Part shown: positions 62,086 through 64,000 of the stretch, one piece after another
Position numbering within the stretch: position 1 is the first letter of the stretch
Layout: each line of letters begins with the position of its first letter
Origin: Plantactinospora endophytica
Lineage (GTDB): Bacteria > Actinomycetota > Actinomycetes > Mycobacteriales > Micromonosporaceae
Direction of reading: 5' to 3'
DNA: 64,000 bases
NCBI RefSeq assembly: GCF_016862915.1
Contig: NZ_BONW01000005.1
Coordinates: forward strand, 310,001 to 374,000
Position numbers and translations under genes: made by a program
Notes under the pieces: generated by a model
Database searches by the model: none
Told to the model about the DNA's origin: nothing
The model's input: the letters and a program-made list of their open reading frames with translations, nothing else

Positions 62086-64000
62086 GTGGGGGGCGTCTCC
62101 TTGGACGAGGAACGGCGTGACCAGTTCGGAGTTCTGCTTCGGACACTTCGTCGGCGTGGCAGCCTGACCCAGGAGGAGTTGGCGGAGCGCTCCGGCTCCA
62201 GTGTCCGGAGCATCCGGGAGCTGGAGCGGGGCCGGGTCCGGTCGCCGCAGCGCAGGACCGCCGCACTGCTCGCCGACGCGCTCGGCCTCGACGGGGCGGA
62301 CCGCGCCGAGTTCCTCGCCACGGCGCGAACCGTACGCCTCCCGCCGGTCCGGCCCGCCGCAGCCGAGCCGTCCGACGAGGCGACACCGCCGGCCAATGCG
62401 CAGCCGCCGCGCGGGGTGGTACCGGGTGAGCTGCCCGGCGCGGTGCGGGACCTGGCCGGCCGGTCCGGCGAACTGGCGCGGCTACGCCGGCTGGCCGACG
62501 AGGTCGCCGCAGGTCACGGCGACACCGCCGCGCTGGTGGTCCTGCACGGGCCACCAGGGACCGGCAAGACCAGCCTCACCGTGCTGGCCGGGCACCGGCT
62601 CAGCGGCAGCTTCCCCGATGGCCAGCTCTTCGTCGACCTGAGCGGTGCCCCGGCCAACGCCGATCCGATCTCGGGTGACTGGAACCGGGTGCCGGTCGAT
62701 CCCGGTCCGATCTCGGCAGGTGACTCCGACCGGGTGCCGGCCGACCCCGGTCCGATCCCGGACGACTGCAACCGGGCTGCGGTCGAGCCCGGTCCGACCC
62801 CGGACGAATCCGACCGGCTGGCGGTCGGTGCTGGTCCGGCCGCTGGGGACCCCGACCGGGCAGTGGTCGGCTCCGAGCCGGCACCGCTCGACACGCGGGC
62901 CGCGCCGGTGGCGGTTTCCGGTGGGGTACCGGCGTCCGGGCGGGTGGAGCCGGCCGAGGCGCTCGCCGGACTGCTGCGCTCACTCGGCCTGCCGGATGCC
63001 CGGGTACCGGTGTCGGCGGCCGAGCGGGCTGGCCTGTTCCGCACCCTCACCCGGGACCGCCGCCTGCTGCTGGTGCTGGACAACGCCGCCGACGAGGCAC
63101 AGGTACGTGCCCTGCTGCCGGCCGGGCGGCACTGCCTGGTCCTGGTCACCAGCCGGCGACCGCTGGCCGGGCTGGCCGGCGCCGTGCGGCTGCCGGTCGG
63201 GCTGCTGGACCCGGAGCCGGGGCGGGAACTGCTGGCCTCGATCGTCGGCGCCGAGCGGGTGGCCGCCGAGCCGGCCGCCGCCGAGCAACTCGTCCGGCTC
63301 TGCGGGCGGCTGCCGCTGGCGCTGCGGATCGCCGGCAACCGGCTGGCCAGCCGGCCACAGTGGAGTCTCGCCCGGCTGGTCGGCCAGTTGCGTGACCAGC
63401 GGCGCCGGCTGACCGTACTCACCGCCGGTGATCTCGGCGTCCGGGCCGCGTTCGAGGTCTCGTACCGGCAGCTCGACGCGGCGACGGCGACGGCGTTCCG
63501 GCGGGCGTCGCTGATTCCCGGCGCCGACTTCGACGCCTGCCTGGTGGCGGCCGCCGCCGGCTGCGACGAGGAGAGCGCCGCCCAGGCGGCCGAGGACCTG
63601 GTCGACGCCGGTCTGCTGCTCGCGCCCGGTGACCGCTACCGGTTCCATGATCTGGTACGTCTTTACGCGTACGAACGCCTGGTCGCGGACGAGCCGCCGG
63701 AGCAGCGGGCCGGGGCGCACGACCGGATGGTCGGCTGGCTGCTGCACCGGACCGAGCAGGCCGGCGAGATGTTCTCCCCGGGTGCCCGCCGGGCCGGGAA
63801 CCCGTTCGACGACCACCGGGAGGCGGGCGCCTGGCTGGACCGGGAATCCGGAAACTGGCCGGCGGCGCTGCGGGACGCGGCCCGGCAGGGCTGGCACGCG
63901 GACGTCGTACGGGTCGCCCGCGCGATGCACTGGTATTCCGACGCGGCCAGCCACCGGCACTCCTGGGACGAGGTCTTCTCGCTCGGCGTGACCGCCGCCC
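62086..64000 (+). CDS. XRE-NB-ARC regulator (AfsR/SARP-related STAND ATPase), 3' end outside window
   Basis: The frame is open from 62086 to the end of the window (638 codons), so the C-terminus is missing. Residues about 8-60 form a Cro/C1 helix-turn-helix (LRRRGSLTQEELAERSGSSV, RSIRELERGRVRSPQRRTAA). The NB-ARC ATPase follows: Walker A GPPGTGKTS (155-163), Walker B RLLLVLDNAAD with Asp332, then LVTSRRPLAGL and GRLPLALRIAGNRLASRPQW (the GLPLAL motif). LRAAFEVSYRQLDAATATAF and FHDLVRLYAYERLVADE are the winged-helix part; tetratricopeptides would be expected beyond the window. GTG 62086 is chosen with GGGGACC upstream; TTG 62101 is an alternative. Between residues about 197 and 267, inside the ATPase, a 42-bp tandem repeat adds about 70 residues. 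Confidence 0.85.
   Translation, partial: MGGVSLDEERRDQFGVLLRTLRRRGSLTQEELAERSGSSVRSIRELERGRVRSPQRRTAALLADALGLDGADRAEFLATARTVRLPPVRPAAAEPSDEATPPANAQPPRGVVPGELPGAVRDLAGRSGELARLRRLADEVAAGHGDTAALVVLHGPPGTGKTSLTVLAGHRLSGSFPDGQLFVDLSGAPANADPISGDWNRVPVDPGPISAGDSDRVPADPGPIPDDCNRAAVEPGPTPDESDRLAVGAGPAAGDPDRAVVGSEPAPLDTRAAPVAVSGGVPASGRVEPAEALAGLLRSLGLPDARVPVSAAERAGLFRTLTRDRRLLLVLDNAADEAQVRALLPAGRHCLVLVTSRRPLAGLAGAVRLPVGLLDPEPGRELLASIVGAERVAAEPAAAEQLVRLCGRLPLALRIAGNRLASRPQWSLARLVGQLRDQRRRLTVLTAGDLGVRAAFEVSYRQLDAATATAFRRASLIPGADFDACLVAAAAGCDEESAAQAAEDLVDAGLLLAPGDRYRFHDLVRLYAYERLVADEPPEQRAGAHDRMVGWLLHRTEQAGEMFSPGARRAGNPFDDHREAGAWLDRESGNWPAALRDAARQGWHADVVRVARAMHWYSDAASHRHSWDEVFSLGVTAA
62674..62886 (+). repeat. 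Five in-frame 42-45-bp repeats inside the NB-ARC domain
   Basis: Units begin GGTGACTGGAACCGGGTGCC, GGTGACTCCGACCGGGTGCC, GACGACTGCAACCGGGCTGC, GACGAATCCGACCGGCTGGC and GGGGACCCCGACCGGGCAGT, each ending in GGTCCG-type bases. They code for (G/D)D-x-(N/D)-R-x-x-V-x-P-G-P-x repeats of 14-15 residues between Walker A and Walker B. Confidence 0.85.

Overview
The window is very GC-rich DNA (about 72-74 % by eye) with strong G/C bias at third codon positions, many GTG and some TTG starts, frequent ATGA or GTGA stop-start overlaps, and Actinobacteria-type families: an LigC-type ATP-dependent DNA ligase, CebR/CebEFG cellobiose uptake, ECF sigma/anti-sigma pairs, an ACT-GNAT protein acetyltransferase, and an XRE-NB-ARC regulator. 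The best fit is a soil or plant-associated filamentous actinomycete of the family Micromonosporaceae (Micromonospora/Plantactinospora type). That placement is inferred from gene content and composition. I recognised no rRNA, tRNA, CRISPR array, IS element or prophage.

Layout. 0-6 kb: 3' end of a methyltransferase, a secreted TAP-like peptidase behind an ATP-dependent DNA ligase, two small conserved-looking genes, and a divergent FAD monooxygenase/TetR pair around a paired palindromic operator. 6-12 kb: a formate dehydrogenase operon (FDH-N-like alpha with cysteine in place of selenocysteine, four-cluster Fe-S subunit, NrfD membrane subunit) with a 96-aa gene upstream and a 38-aa membrane peptide gene at its end. 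12-20 kb: single housekeeping or stress genes (glutathionyl-hydroquinone-reductase-like GST, PEP mutase/isocitrate lyase family protein, ArsR-like regulator, GNAT, DUF1990, AlkA-like glycosylase, exported protein). 20-22.3 kb: ECF sigma, zinc-finger anti-sigma and a PF03640 lipoprotein. 22.7-30 kb: a five-gene operon of HerA-type ATPase, SbcD/Mre11, SbcC/Rad50, a NurA-like protein and a spermidine-synthase-like protein. This looks like a complete archaeal-style DNA-end-processing module and is the most interesting locus here.

30-33.3 kb: secreted glycerophosphodiester phosphodiesterase, a RibD-like reductase coupled to a 39-aa Cys-rich peptide, and a pRiA4b-ORF3 protein. 33.3-39.7 kb: the cellobiose locus cebE-cebF-cebG-bglC-cebR with two CebR operators, a leader hairpin and an intercistronic hairpin pair. 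39.9-42.5 kb: acyl-CoA dehydrogenase and its usual phosphotransferase-like partner. 42.8-45 kb: an ACT-domain protein and an ACT-GNAT acetyltransferase. 45.2-54.5 kb: aldehyde dehydrogenase, a multidomain GH9 cellulase with its own CebR box and leader hairpin, a TPR / L7-L12-CTD-like / SUKH trio, and a secreted GH3 beta-glucosidase preceded by a related operator. Taken together, secreted GH9 and GH3, CebEFG uptake and cytoplasmic BglC form one cellulose-to-glucose pathway under CebR. 54.8-64 kb: exported and membrane proteins, an M14 carboxypeptidase, a second ECF sigma with a membrane-anchored beta-propeller partner, and a 3'-truncated XRE-NB-ARC regulator.

A recurring oddity is short GC-rich tandem repeats, both between genes and in frame inside regulators: 18-bp units in the TetR and ArsR-like genes, 42-bp units in the GNAT and NB-ARC genes, and 15-bp units in an ECF sigma tail. 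All calls come from reading the sequence; no database search was run.
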